The position numbers were made by a program, and so were the translations under genes. The notes beneath the pieces were generated by a model. It was not told where the DNA came from. It saw only the letters and a program-made list of their open reading frames with translations, and searched no databases. Below are positions 31,925 to 40,690 of a DNA stretch of 64,000 nt, piece by piece. Position 1 is the first letter of the stretch; each line of letters starts with the position of its first letter. Origin of the DNA: Rhodospirillaceae bacterium. Its GTDB lineage: Bacteria > Pseudomonadota > Alphaproteobacteria > Puniceispirillales > Puniceispirillaceae. Where the stretch lies: positions 1-64,000 of the forward strand of contig PCBG01000014.1 in NCBI GenBank assembly GCA_002731315.1, written 5' to 3'.

Positions 31925-31973
31925 TTCCCGCGTCTGTTGGTGTCAGCCTCTGATGACAGAATGTGTGCAGGAT

Positions 31974-32306
31974 TCATGCCATTGCAGCGATATAGCGCAG
32001 AAATTCACTATGGGTCGCCGGCATGTCATCCAGCGTCTGGAACAGCGCCGCCGCACTGAATGGCTGGGCAGATGTCAGGCCGCTGGCAACCGCGGTCAAC
32101 GCCCAGTTGCCACCGGCCAAAACTTCAGGAATTCCCAAAATATCACCGCCGGTAAAAACAGCGCGGCTGCGGGCACCTGCCTTGTCCAGCACAAGGATGC
32201 ATCCTTGGCGCACAAGATAGAACTGCTTGGCCTTCTGGCCGGCGTGAAAAAGGGCTTCGCCGTGATAGAGCCTTATTACGGGACGTTTTGTAGAGACACC
32301 TGCCAT
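31974..32306 (-). CDS. Stand-alone cyclic-nucleotide-binding-like protein
   Basis: A 110-residue protein consisting of little more than a cNMP-binding beta-roll: ALFHAGQKAKQFYLVRQG, a Gly-turn and GGDILGIPEVLAGG, followed by a short helix. The phosphate-binding cassette normally contains E and RxA (GExALL...RxA); here the cassette reads ILGIPEVLAGG with no obvious Arg, so nucleotide binding may be lost. It has no DNA-binding domain. A GGA ribosome site precedes ATG 32306. It follows a related gene by 25 bp. Confidence 0.7.
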   Translation of the reverse strand: MAGVSTKRPVIRLYHGEALFHAGQKAKQFYLVRQGCILVLDKAGARSRAVFTGGDILGIPEVLAGGNWALTAVASGLTSAQPFSAAALFQTLDDMPATHSEFLRYIAAMA

Positions 32307-32331
32307 TCAGATTCCTAACTTTTTATTTAGC

Positions 32332-32685
32332 CTAACTTGCCAGCCGGCGCTGGGTGAGTTCTGCCGCGATCGATCTTGACAGTGGCCAGACTATGGCACT
32401 GCCGTCGGCAAGCGATTTTTGCAGCAGTCGCTGGGGCAGGGTGATGACCTCGCATGCGCTTTCGGCGATGACTGGCGTCCTGTAATGCGTCAGTGCCAAT
32501 GCCTCGCACACCAGCATCAGATCGCCAACCAGGCACATGACGCCGTCCGCGGCCTTAGCCTGACCCTTGTCAAGAAGATGGAGAAGGTCGGTTGGATCGC
32601 CTGCTATGATGATAGATGAACCTGACGCCACAATCCGTCTTGGATGGCTTTCCCAGTCGATCAGCGTGGCCAATTTGTCGCGCAT
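32332..32685 (-). CDS. Second stand-alone cyclic-nucleotide-binding-like protein
   Basis: A 117-residue protein with the same length and fold type as its downstream neighbour: SSIIIAGDPTDLLHLLDKGQ, then GDLMLVCEALALTHYRTPV, followed by a C-terminal helix. As in the neighbour, the canonical phosphate-binding Glu/Arg pair is not evident, and there is no effector domain. The two could form a heterodimer. An AGGAGG ribosome site lies just before ATG 32685. It is the first gene of a three-gene minus-strand run. Confidence 0.65.
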   Translation of the reverse strand: MRDKLATLIDWESHPRRIVASGSSIIIAGDPTDLLHLLDKGQAKAADGVMCLVGDLMLVCEALALTHYRTPVIAESACEVITLPQRLLQKSLADGSAIVWPLSRSIAAELTQRRLAS

Positions 32686-32823
32686 GTTGTCCTCCTGTTA
32701 ACGAAGACGACATGGCAGGCAGAATGTTAGTTTTTTGGGCGCATTTAATGAATGTGTCGTTTGCAACAGGATTGGAACGCCACATCCTGCTGCAACAGAT
32801 TGCGCACAACGGCTGAAATTAAG

Positions 32824-33114
32824 TCAGCTTTTTGACAGATCTTCGGCCATTTCGGCTGTGTCGATACATCGGTCGGCAAAGGACATGGTGGCGGCCCGGC
32901 CATGAAGATAATACATCCGCATAAGACCAAACCGTGCAGAGGCATACGCAACGGATTCCGGGTCACGGCGGATACCTGCAACCATGTTCAGCAGCGCTTC
33001 CACATTATCGCGGATAGCCTCTAGGCGCTCGACCTCATTTAGGGTCAGGCCACTATGCTGGCTCAGCGGCCGTTCGCCGCGCATGGCGGTTGGCAGATAA
33101 ATCACGTCACCCAT
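32824..33114 (-). CDS. Hypothetical helical protein
   Basis: A 96-residue mostly helical soluble protein (GLTLNEVERLEAIRDNVEAL, then ASARFGLMRMYY). I do not recognise the family. The start was set at ATG 33114, one base after the stop of the upstream lipoprotein gene; a longer frame from 33222 lies inside that gene. Tight coupling to the lipoprotein gene suggests a joint role. Confidence 0.65.
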   Translation of the reverse strand: MGDVIYLPTAMRGERPLSQHSGLTLNEVERLEAIRDNVEALLNMVAGIRRDPESVAYASARFGLMRMYYLHGRAATMSFADRCIDTAEMAEDLSKS

Positions 33115-33115
33115 G

Positions 33116-33541
33116 TCAGGCCCCCTTGTCTTCGGGGCAGCGTAGCAATTTTGCACGGAATTTGTGCGGTTGGCCGGCGATTGCACTGTCGTAGAGGCCC
33201 AGCGGGATGATTCGGTTTGCATTGATTTTCAGCGCCGTGTTGCGAAGCATGATCAGACCGTGATCAAAACTTCCTAGATGCGAAATATTAACAGTTGTCA
33301 TAACACGGCAGCCCTGCAATTGGGCGGTTGTGCTGTCCATGAAGGCAATATTTTCACTGCCGGCCATTGGTTCGGGCGGCGGCGGCGGTGGGCTCTCCAC
33401 TTTCGGGGCAAGAACTGCACCGTCTGGGAGCCGGTTTTCAAAATCAATTACATACATATTGCAGCCTGAAAGCAAAGCAACGGCAAAGCCGACAATCGGC
33501 AGCTTCAGTTTCATCATTGCGAAGCGGGTTTTACCAAGCAT
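33116..33541 (-). CDS. Lipoprotein resembling RcsF/DUF4156
   Basis: A 141-residue lipoprotein with a signal peptide ending in the lipobox LLSGC (Cys at residue 27), a Pro-rich linker (ESPPPPPPEP) and a small C-terminal domain with AxxLRNxA-type spacing (LIMLRNTALKINANRIIPLG) and two Cys. This pattern resembles RcsF and DUF4156 outer-membrane lipoproteins; the likeness is by eye. The start at ATG 33541 follows GAGGAAGG; a longer frame to 33577 has no ribosome site. Confidence 0.7.
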   Translation of the reverse strand: MLGKTRFAMMKLKLPIVGFAVALLSGCNMYVIDFENRLPDGAVLAPKVESPPPPPPEPMAGSENIAFMDSTTAQLQGCRVMTTVNISHLGSFDHGLIMLRNTALKINANRIIPLGLYDSAIAGQPHKFRAKLLRCPEDKGA

Positions 33542-33633
33542 GACCTTCCTCACGGGCAGGGAGTGGCGACGGGCCACCCTCCATCAAAGGTAACGACTTG
33601 AACGCCGCGCATGTTAGAAAAAATCAAGCCTGA

Positions 33634-35148
33634 TTAGTTGGCCGTGCGTAGCAATTCACCACCGACACCGATGCGGTGGCCGATTGCAAAAAAGAATTGG
33701 GGATCGAGCGATTTCTCTCCAATCCGGATTTCATAATGAAGATGTGCGCCATCAACACGCCCTGTGCGGCCCATCCGCCCGACCACAGTGCCGACTCCGA
33801 CATCGGCACCCTTGCGCACTGTTATCTTGGAAAGATGCGCATAGGTGGTGGCGACACCATATGCGTGACTGACCTGCACAGTCTTGCCGAAAGATCCCTT
33901 TTGGCCGGCAAAGGTGACTGTGCCAGGGGCCGTCGCATGTACCGTTTCCTGCCAAGTGCCGGCAAGATCTATTCCATGGTGAAAGCGCTTGGTCTTCAGG
34001 ACTGGGTGGATACGATAGCCATATTCGCTGGTGACATAGAAATACAGCATTGGCGGCTTAAGGGGTACTTTGCGCAGCATCGATCGATGGTCCTCCACGG
34101 CCACGGCAAGCCCGATAAAGTCCTGCGTCTCGATAAGCCCGTCAAAATCGTCTAAAGGTGGCATCAGCGTTTCGTTCAGCCCAAGGCCACCAAGGCTGCT
34201 GCGGATATTTGCAACCTCGCGTGCCATGGATCGCAGCACCTTCAATTCGCGTCCGGCACGTGTCAGTACTGGCGGTTCTTTACCTGCACTGTCAGGCTCC
34301 AGCCCGCCTTCAAATTCCTGTGTAGGAGAAGCCCGCGGAGTGGGTGTTGTTACCATGCCCGCTGCCATTGCCAAAGGCCCGTTCAATAAGGGGCTTTCAC
34401 CAGTATCATTCGGCACGTATGACAGAACATTGCCAGCCAGCAGACCACCAAGGGCAGTATCACTGTCCGCCATGATCATCCGGTCATCATTAGAGCTCGG
34501 CACCGGCACTATCATGTCTGGTTCATGAAGGGTTTCGGCGTTCGGGGTGGACATAATCGCTGGCTGTTTTCGCGGCAGGATCACGATTGGCGCGGCATCG
34601 GTGGCGGCGAGCGAGGGTGGCCATTTGAAAACAGGTGCTGTCAGGGCCGCAAGCTCGATTGTCTCCTCCGTCTGATCGCCGCCTGCAAGCTGTGCTAGCC
34701 TTGCAAGGCTGTCCATGTCGGCTGACAGCATTCGTGCAGCTTTGCTGTTCGGCAGGTCGATATCCATCTGGCCACTTCCTGCCAGTTGGCTGTTCAGGCC
34801 AAGTGAATCAGACAAGGCACCACCATCCTCTTCATAAGAAAGGATGGTCGTCATGTTGGCTTCGGCAGTGGTGATGGATTCATTGCGCACCACTTCGACC
34901 GACTTGAAGCCCAAGAAAAGTGTGGTTGCGGCAATGACCGAAGTTCCCACAATGCCGACAAAAGCGGCCCCGATAATCATCCCAGGTTTGACGATGAGCT
35001 CAACCGGCCCTTTGCGGGTCAGGAACAGGAAACGCGTTTCATGAGTCAGCCAATGTCGTCGACGCATGACCATTGGCCGATCAGGACTATCGCTCCGCAG
35101 CATCGGCGGCGTGACACGTTGTAATAGCCGTCTCAGAAACGAGGGCAT
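33634..35148 (-). CDS. M23-family metallopeptidase (LytM type), membrane-anchored
   Basis: A peptidoglycan endopeptidase acting in the periplasm. The 504-residue protein has a basic cytoplasmic N-terminus, one membrane segment at about 57-80, a long linker and a C-terminal M23 domain. The active site is complete: HGIDL (His391, Asp394), the TYAHLS His (~438) and GAHLHYE (His469, His471). It is adjacent to a membrane protein (3 bp) and divergent from three bactofilin genes. In other bacteria M23 enzymes such as LmdC work with bactofilins to localise wall cleavage and shape cells, which fits this context. Confidence 0.9.
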   Translation of the reverse strand: MPSFLRRLLQRVTPPMLRSDSPDRPMVMRRRHWLTHETRFLFLTRKGPVELIVKPGMIIGAAFVGIVGTSVIAATTLFLGFKSVEVVRNESITTAEANMTTILSYEEDGGALSDSLGLNSQLAGSGQMDIDLPNSKAARMLSADMDSLARLAQLAGGDQTEETIELAALTAPVFKWPPSLAATDAAPIVILPRKQPAIMSTPNAETLHEPDMIVPVPSSNDDRMIMADSDTALGGLLAGNVLSYVPNDTGESPLLNGPLAMAAGMVTTPTPRASPTQEFEGGLEPDSAGKEPPVLTRAGRELKVLRSMAREVANIRSSLGGLGLNETLMPPLDDFDGLIETQDFIGLAVAVEDHRSMLRKVPLKPPMLYFYVTSEYGYRIHPVLKTKRFHHGIDLAGTWQETVHATAPGTVTFAGQKGSFGKTVQVSHAYGVATTYAHLSKITVRKGADVGVGTVVGRMGRTGRVDGAHLHYEIRIGEKSLDPQFFFAIGHRIGVGGELLRTAN

Positions 35149-35151
35149 GTC

Positions 35152-35523
35152 CTAGCCAAGCTTGTACCAGAGGATTGCGATAAGGGCGATATTGGTCAGA
35201 AGCTGAACAATGATCAGGGCCACTAGACCCTTGTTCATACCTTGGTTCCGGACGTTTAGCTGGAAAGATGGCATCGCTGCCGCCATTTCCAGTGCGCCCT
35301 TGGCTTCTGTCAGTGTTTCGGTGTTTGGCGTCTGTTCTTGTGCCTTTTTTTGAGCGGCGTTGCTGGTAACACCAACGACTGAAAATTCGGCAACCTCACC
35401 GGCTGGCTGCGATGTGATTGGACGTGACTCGATGGCTGTGCTTGTCTCGGCGCGGATAGCCGAGGACACTTCGTTTCGAATTTCTTCGATGCGTTTGCGG
35501 ATATCGATTACGTCTTCAGCCAT
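35152..35523 (-). CDS. Membrane protein next to the M23 peptidase
   Basis: A 123-residue protein with a charged coiled-coil N-terminus (MAEDVIDIRKRIEEIRNEVS), a polar Thr/Gln-rich middle and one C-terminal membrane helix at about 99-119, a tail-anchored layout with most of the protein in the cytoplasm. I do not recognise the family. It overlaps functionally with the M23 gene, which starts 3 bp downstream. It could link the cytoplasmic bactofilin filaments to the peptidase. Confidence 0.7.
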   Translation of the reverse strand: MAEDVIDIRKRIEEIRNEVSSAIRAETSTAIESRPITSQPAGEVAEFSVVGVTSNAAQKKAQEQTPNTETLTEAKGALEMAAAMPSFQLNVRNQGMNKGLVALIIVQLLTNIALIAILWYKLG

Positions 35524-35707
35524 TACAGAATTCCAGACCTTCGGTTAACGTTTTTTAGGTGGCGTCGTTACTAAATACAGAATACCAAAAATGTTTAACT
35601 CTCACGAAAGCGTTAACGACTGTATGCCAAATTTGTTACAATTCTAGAAGACGCAGGCTCAATAAATGTTTTCTGGAATTTTTTCGGATTAGAATCAGGA
35701 GGATAAA

Positions 35708-36055
35708 ATGTTCGAGCGGGGAAAGCAGGACGGCGCTGCTGAGGGTGTTGCGTCATTAATCGACGAACATATGCGAATCACCGGAAGTGTTGTGTCCTCC
35801 GGGGACATAATTCTGGCAGGTGGTGTCGAGGGAGAAATCAAATGCCGCAGCTTGCTGGTTGAAGACAATGCCTCGCTGACCGGCAATATCACTGCAGACG
35901 AGGCGATTATAGCTGGCAATGTGTCCGGCGAGGTGAAATCAGCTGTCCTGCGGATCAAGAGCAGTGGAAATTTTGAGGGTGTTATTCGTTCGAATGGCAT
36001 CGAGGTTGAAGAAGGTGCGGTTGTGTCAGCGAAGTTTCGCAAAGCTCGCAAATAA
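35708..36055 (+). CDS. Bactofilin, first of three
   Basis: Bactofilins are right-handed beta-helix cytoskeletal polymers that need no nucleotide. The 115-residue protein has ~20 residues of N-terminal tail and a repeated beta-helix pattern (MRITGSVVSSGDIILAGGVE, then GNITADEAIIAGNVSGEVK). It ends in a short basic tail (KFRKARK). AGGAGG precedes ATG 35708. It starts a three-gene plus-strand set, 184 bp from the divergent M23 module. Confidence 0.9.
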   Translation: MFERGKQDGAAEGVASLIDEHMRITGSVVSSGDIILAGGVEGEIKCRSLLVEDNASLTGNITADEAIIAGNVSGEVKSAVLRIKSSGNFEGVIRSNGIEVEEGAVVSAKFRKARK

Positions 36056-36110
36056 CCGGCGTTTCGACCAACCGGCATTGGACCAAAGTTAAGGTCAGGG
36101 AGATAAGTAA

Positions 36111-36500
36111 ATGGAAAGATCACGTGCAATTATTGGTGCGGACGCAAAGTTTGTCGGCCAAATTTCGAATGTAAAATCAATTGAGATTGAAGGCACTGTC
36201 GAGGCCGATCTCGCTGCTGAGAAACTGTCCATCGGAGCATCAGGCAAATTTATCGGCCAGGTCAAAAGTGACCTTGTAGTGATTGGCGGTTCGTATGACG
36301 GGATTATGCAGGCCGGTTCTATCTGGGCGACTGAAACGGCACAGATTGCCGGCGAAATTCACTATCAGAGTCTGCAGATGGATCGTGGTGCTGCGCTGAA
36401 CTGCCGCGTGGTCCACAACTGGCAGGAGCCATCTGTTGCAGATGAAGCCGCGGGCGATATGGCCGAGGCTGAGACAGAAGAAGAACCAGTCGAAGACTAA
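36111..36500 (+). CDS. Bactofilin, second of three
   Basis: A 129-residue bactofilin with beta-helix repeats (IEIEGTVEADLAAEKLSIGA, then GKFIGQVKSDLVVIGGSYDG) and an acidic C-terminal tail (EAETEEEPVED) absent from the other two. The start ATG 36111 has GGGAG upstream, 55 bp after the first copy. The opposing tail charges of copies one and two suggest different partners. Confidence 0.9.
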   Translation: MERSRAIIGADAKFVGQISNVKSIEIEGTVEADLAAEKLSIGASGKFIGQVKSDLVVIGGSYDGIMQAGSIWATETAQIAGEIHYQSLQMDRGAALNCRVVHNWQEPSVADEAAGDMAEAETEEEPVED

Positions 36501-36571
36501 CCGTTTCTTGAAACCTGGCAACAGGACAGAAGACAGCCCGTCCATATGGGCAGTAAAATGGGGTAATAGTG

Positions 36572-36886
36572 ATGAGTAACGCTACAACGATCATCGAAGG
36601 CATGGTTATGGAAGGTAAGCTGGATGCCGGCGAGGCACCAGTATTGATTGCCGGCCATTTCACGGGCGAATTGAATGCGGTTGAGGTGATTCTCGATCCT
36701 ACGGGCGTTTTTAACGGCCAGATTAATGCATCGCGTGTAGAGTTGTCTGGTAATTTCAACGGCAAACTGGTGACAGAGGCACTGGCTGTTGGTGCCACAG
36801 CGGTCATCGACGGTGACCTGAAAAGCAATGCGCTGACAATCGAGCTTGGCGCTGAAGTATCGGGCACAATCGGACGGAAATCCTGA
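36572..36886 (+). CDS. Bactofilin, third of three
   Basis: A 104-residue bactofilin with almost no tails, essentially only the beta-helix core (LIAGHFTGELNAVEVILDPT, then GNFNGKLVTEALAVGATAV), ending SGTIGRKS. The start is ATG 36572; a GTG three bases before is possible. The three genes diverge in sequence, so they are old paralogues rather than a recent duplication. Confidence 0.9.
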   Translation: MSNATTIIEGMVMEGKLDAGEAPVLIAGHFTGELNAVEVILDPTGVFNGQINASRVELSGNFNGKLVTEALAVGATAVIDGDLKSNALTIELGAEVSGTIGRKS

Positions 36887-37000
36887 TTGTGTGACATGCG
36901 ATATCGCGCCCAGGGCGGTCAGGACTTGACCGTCCTCTCATGTTATCTCCTAATTTAGCGATCGATTGATTAAATAAAAGTAGGATGATGTACGCAAGTC

Positions 37001-37647
37001 ATGGCTCGCACAATCGGATCAAATGGTGAGGAAACAGCGGCGCATTCGCATCTGCGCTCTTGAGCTGATTGCCAGCCAAGGGTTCGAAGCAATGTCGATG
37101 CGCGTGGCCTTGCCGCCGCTGTCGGCGTGCAGTTAGCAGCGCTGTACCATCACTTTGCCACCAAGCAAGCGCTTCTCGCAGATTTGATGATAAGCCATAT
37201 GCGTGATCTGCTGGCCGCCTGGCAAAAGATTTGTCCGGACCATTTGTTGGGACAGACCGCAGCCGCTTCTCATCGGCTTGACGCCTTTGCGCGCTATCAT
37301 ATCCGCTATCATATCTCATGCCCGCAAGAGGTATAATTGCCTATATGGAACTGCGTTCGCTCTCGCCCGCACATTACAACGCTGTCAGTAAACTGCGCCG
37401 CAACTATGAAAATCTGCTCAAGGACATTCTGCAGGATGGGGTAGATGATGGCAGATTTCAGATAGATGACATTCACGTTACCGCCATGGCGATCCTCGCC
37501 AAGTTGACCGGTATTACCACCTGGTATCGACCGGGTGGGCGGCGGTCTGCCCCCGCTGTAGAAATGCAATACGCCTTAATGGTAAGGCGCATGGCCGTTG
37601 ATAAAATTGGGGAAACCCTGCCCGTGCAAAGGCAGGCAAAACATTGA
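37001..37647 (+). pseudogene. Frameshifted TetR-family regulator
   Basis: Three reading frames together spell a TetR regulator. It starts MARTIGSNGEET (ATG 37001), continues RRIRICALELIASQGFEAM in another frame, then LAAAVGVQLAALYHHFATKQ in a third, and finally IAYMELRSLSP to the end at 37647. The breaks lie near 37037, 37106 and 37331. The helix-turn-helix (LAAAVGVQ...LYHHF) and ligand domain are both present, so decay is by small indels rather than large deletion. Sequencing error is possible but three indels in 650 bp argue against it. Confidence 0.85.
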
Positions 37648-37812
37648 CTTGGTCACGATTGGGCATTGGTCCACAATCGGGCAAATAGAAATCAGACGGC
37701 CACGTTAGTGCGCTGACAGCTGGAAGGGAGACGAGGCTTCCGCCGCCATCGCCGCCTTTTTTGACCGCACTACTCCGCCTTGGGACAGATGAGCCGGTGC
37801 TTGGTTCATGCA

Positions 37813-38727
37813 TCAGGCGGCGTTCAGGGGTTCCAGCGTCAGTTTCATATGACGCACGAAAGCCCACGCCGCAACATCCGCACCCGTAAGGTTAGACCAG
37901 ATGGCGGCATGCGCCAGCGCCACGGGCGGACTCTCGGACATAATATGTACCAGGTCCCCGGCAATATCGCTGGCGGCTATGAAATAGCGTGGCAGGATGG
38001 CGAGATGATCCCCCATCCGCAAAAGGGATAGGATCATGTTCGATGGTAATTCATTCGCCTGAATGCTGTCGGTAATCCCCAGTTGCTGCGACAGCCGGTC
38101 CGCAGCTTCACGAATGTCGGTGCCAGGCTGATGCAATGCCCAGCGCGCATGGTCCAAATCATCTGTGGTAATGATGCCTTTGCCGGCAAGCGGATGATTC
38201 CGCGCTGCTACGACCACCATCTGGCTATCAAACAGCGGTTCATGGACACTGCCGGCAAGACCAGCGCAAATAGATGGTGGGCCAATCACCAGATCAACAA
38301 TATTGTCGCGCAACCATTCTGCCAGCAGGCTGCTATGTCCCTGTCGAATGTCCAGCCTTACCCCGGGATTGTCTCGAGCAAAGCTGGCGATTGGTCCCGG
38401 CATGGCATATAGGCTGAGCGTCGGCGTACAGGCGACACGCAATTCTGCATCATATCCACGGCGCAGATTATCAGTCAGCGCATTGATACGGCGTTCTGCC
38501 AGAACAATGGCATTGGCTTCTTGCAGAATGCGTTCGCCAAGCGAGGTCGGTACAATCCCTTGACGCGAACGGATCATCAACTCGAAACCCAACCGTCCTT
38601 CCATAAGCTTCATATTGCGGGTCAGCGCAGGCTGTGTCAGCCCGAGCGTCGTCGCGGCGCGGGTGAACGAGCCCGCGCGGATGATCTCGTGGAATTGCAG
38701 CAGATGCCGTGGATCAATAATGCGCAT
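37813..38727 (-). CDS. LysR-family transcriptional regulator
   Basis: A 304-residue regulator with an N-terminal winged helix-turn-helix (HLLQFHEIIRAGSFTRAATT and LTQPALTRNMKLMEGRLGFE) and a substrate-binding C-terminal domain. The start ATG 38727 gives the usual MxxxxPRHLLxF beginning; a longer frame from 38781 was rejected. It is divergent from the GST gene, so it may regulate the GST/HAD/dioxygenase run. The effector is unknown. Confidence 0.92.
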   Translation of the reverse strand: MRIIDPRHLLQFHEIIRAGSFTRAATTLGLTQPALTRNMKLMEGRLGFELMIRSRQGIVPTSLGERILQEANAIVLAERRINALTDNLRRGYDAELRVACTPTLSLYAMPGPIASFARDNPGVRLDIRQGHSSLLAEWLRDNIVDLVIGPPSICAGLAGSVHEPLFDSQMVVVAARNHPLAGKGIITTDDLDHARWALHQPGTDIREAADRLSQQLGITDSIQANELPSNMILSLLRMGDHLAILPRYFIAASDIAGDLVHIMSESPPVALAHAAIWSNLTGADVAAWAFVRHMKLTLEPLNAA

Positions 38728-38892
38728 ATGGCAACATATCAAATTGCTATACATATGAGAAAGTGAATAAAAAAACTTCATGTTGCCTTACTGCCATGGC
38801 TGCTCTTTTGGCAGCGAAAGACTGGTGCTGACGCCGCATGCATGGCAGTCTGACACTTGGGATTCACCATCGGCGAAAGGCAGGGTGTGATT

Positions 38893-39501
38893 ATGGCGGG
38901 CTATCAGATCATGGGGCGGCCGATTGCCGGGTCCTTTTTTGCCGAATGTCTGTTACGTGAGGCTGGACAGGATTATGAATTCATCTGGATATCTAACACG
39001 CACAGCAAGACTGCTGAATTTGCCGCGATAAACCCGCTGGCGCGGGTGCCGGTGCTGGTCTGCCCTGACGGGCATCAGATCATTGAGACTTTGGCGATCC
39101 TCAACCACCTGATTGAGGCCTTCCCGCAACTGGCGCCAAAGACCGGTAGTGCGGCACGCGATGTCATGTGGCAGCAGCTTTCAGTCATGGCTACAAGCCT
39201 GTATCCGGCATTACATCGCTGTTTTCATACCTATTATTATGCGCCAGAAGAGATGTTTGATGCTGTGCGCGACATGGCCATGAAAGATGCCGAACGCTGG
39301 TGGGATTATCTGGAGTCGCAGCTCGACCCCTATCTGGGCGGCGCCGCGCCGATGGCGGCCGATTTCTATCTGATCATGATGACTAGATGGGCGCCTGATC
39401 TTGATGCCGTCGTTGCCAGCAGGCAGCATCTGCGCACATTTGTCGGCGCGATGGAGGCCCATTCGACGGTGTCTGCTGTCAAGGCAGTGCACGCCAAATA
39501 G
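38893..39501 (+). CDS. Glutathione S-transferase family protein
   Basis: A 202-residue GST. The thioredoxin-fold N-domain includes NPLARVPVLVCPDG (cis-Pro in VPVL) and the glutathione gamma-glutamyl motif IIETLAILNHL. The C-domain is all-helical (~90-200). The N-terminal catalytic position has no clear Tyr/Ser (MAGYQIMGRPIAGSFF), so the reaction is uncertain. ATG 38893 was chosen over an in-frame start at 38857. A candidate terminator follows the stop. Confidence 0.85.
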   Translation: MAGYQIMGRPIAGSFFAECLLREAGQDYEFIWISNTHSKTAEFAAINPLARVPVLVCPDGHQIIETLAILNHLIEAFPQLAPKTGSAARDVMWQQLSVMATSLYPALHRCFHTYYYAPEEMFDAVRDMAMKDAERWWDYLESQLDPYLGGAAPMAADFYLIMMTRWAPDLDAVVASRQHLRTFVGAMEAHSTVSAVKAVHAK

Positions 39502-39528
39502 CCGGCTTTAATCGGCGGCTTTTCTTTT
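39500..39528 (+). terminator. Candidate terminator after the GST gene
   Basis: AGCCG (39500-39504) can pair with CGGCT (39516-39520) across an 11-nt loop, followed by TTTCTTTT. The stem is short, so efficiency is uncertain. Confidence 0.4.
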
Positions 39529-39550
39529 GTTGCTTCCCGGGAGCATGGTG

Positions 39551-40297
39551 ATGATCAAGTCACTGGTGTTTGACAAGGATGGTGTTCTCCTTGACCTAAT
39601 TGAGACCTGGCTGCCTGTGATGCAGGGGATGGCCGAATATACGCTCAGCCTTGTGCCGGCTGATTCTGGCAGACCCGTCAGCCGGGCGATGTTGCTGACC
39701 AGTGTCGGCATCAATGATGAGACTGGCAGGGTTGATCCAAACGGCCTGTTTGCCCGCGGATCCTTTTTCGAGATTCGTGCTGTATGGCAGACATTGCTGC
39801 CAGCGGGCATGATCAATCTGCAGGAAGATGAAACCTACCGCAGCGAGGTCAAGAATATTGTACGCGAACTGGGGCGCGGCAATGCGGTGGCAAAGGGTGA
39901 TCTTCTGACACCTTTGACCTTGCTGTCTGATGCGGGTTTCAAGCTGGCCGTGCTAACAAATGACAGCGAGGGATCTGCGCGCCAAGGACTTGAGGAGGTT
40001 GGAGTTGCGCATCTTTTTGACCCGATCATAGGTGCTGATAGCGGGCATGGCGGTAAGCCAGATCCTAGCGGCTTGTTGCATTGCTGTACAATGCATGGAA
40101 GTGCTCCAGCCGAAACGCTTATGATTGGTGATACTAGCGCCGATTATGATGCCGCGATCAATGCAGCAGTTCGCGGTTTTGTGTGTATTGCCGATGATCC
40201 CGCGCACCGCCCAGATGCCGCGATTGCTGAATCAGATGTGATTGCACGGCTGTCTGATTTGCCAGACCTGCTGGTCCGGCGTGGAAACATGACGTGA
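39551..40297 (+). CDS. HAD-superfamily hydrolase
   Basis: A 248-residue cytosolic phosphohydrolase of the HAD type. Motif I is FDKDGVLLD (nucleophile first Asp; the second, acid/base position is also Asp as DKDG). Motif II is LTND, motif III a Lys near GGKPDP and motif IV GDTSADYDAA. The substrate is unknown; the context of phosphoglycolate-type HADs suggests a small phosphate ester. Of three clustered starts (39545, 39548, 39551), 39551 is best spaced from GGGAG. The stop overlaps the next gene by 4 bp. Confidence 0.88.
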   Translation: MIKSLVFDKDGVLLDLIETWLPVMQGMAEYTLSLVPADSGRPVSRAMLLTSVGINDETGRVDPNGLFARGSFFEIRAVWQTLLPAGMINLQEDETYRSEVKNIVRELGRGNAVAKGDLLTPLTLLSDAGFKLAVLTNDSEGSARQGLEEVGVAHLFDPIIGADSGHGGKPDPSGLLHCCTMHGSAPAETLMIGDTSADYDAAINAAVRGFVCIADDPAHRPDAAIAESDVIARLSDLPDLLVRRGNMT

Positions 40298-40689
40298 CAC
40301 GCAACACAGAAACGCCCGATCCATTCACGCCAGAGATATGGCACAGCCATGTCTATTTTGATGAAACCAGTCATAATCTTGCCGAGATGCTCGTTGCACG
40401 GATGCAGGCACATTTCCCTGCCAATTCGGCGATTATCTATGGTCGCTGGCATCACCGGGCTGTCGGCCCGCACCCTGATTTCAGTATCCAGTTGGCCTTC
40501 CCGCATGCGTTGTTTGCGGATGTCATGGTTTGGCTTGGACAGAACCGTAACGGGCTGACCATCTTTACCCATCCCGTCACGGGCGACAGTGATGAAGCGC
40601 AGTTGCGGGACCATCGGGATCACGCCTTTTGGATGGGCGCGGCGCGTCCGCTAAAGTTGGCACAGTTTGGTGGTGTGGATCAGGCCTGA
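40294..40689 (+). CDS. DOPA 4,5-dioxygenase family protein
   Basis: A 131-residue protein with the family's WHSHVYFDE start and the spaced histidines seen in this fold (WHSHVYF, RWHHRAVGPHPDFSIQLAF, TIFTHP, DHRDHAFWMG). Relatives are annotated as DOPA 4,5-dioxygenase-like, but the true substrate in bacteria is usually unknown. The start is GTG 40294, coupled to the HAD gene by a GTGA overlap. It lies next to an aldehyde dehydrogenase remnant, which suggests a former catabolic operon. Confidence 0.82.
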   Translation: MTRNTETPDPFTPEIWHSHVYFDETSHNLAEMLVARMQAHFPANSAIIYGRWHHRAVGPHPDFSIQLAFPHALFADVMVWLGQNRNGLTIFTHPVTGDSDEAQLRDHRDHAFWMGAARPLKLAQFGGVDQA

Positions 40690-40690
40690 A

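Noticed and set aside
35590..35620. Two TTAA motifs upstream of the first bactofilin, possible CtrA box
   Set aside because: They are 14 nt apart; the consensus needs 7.
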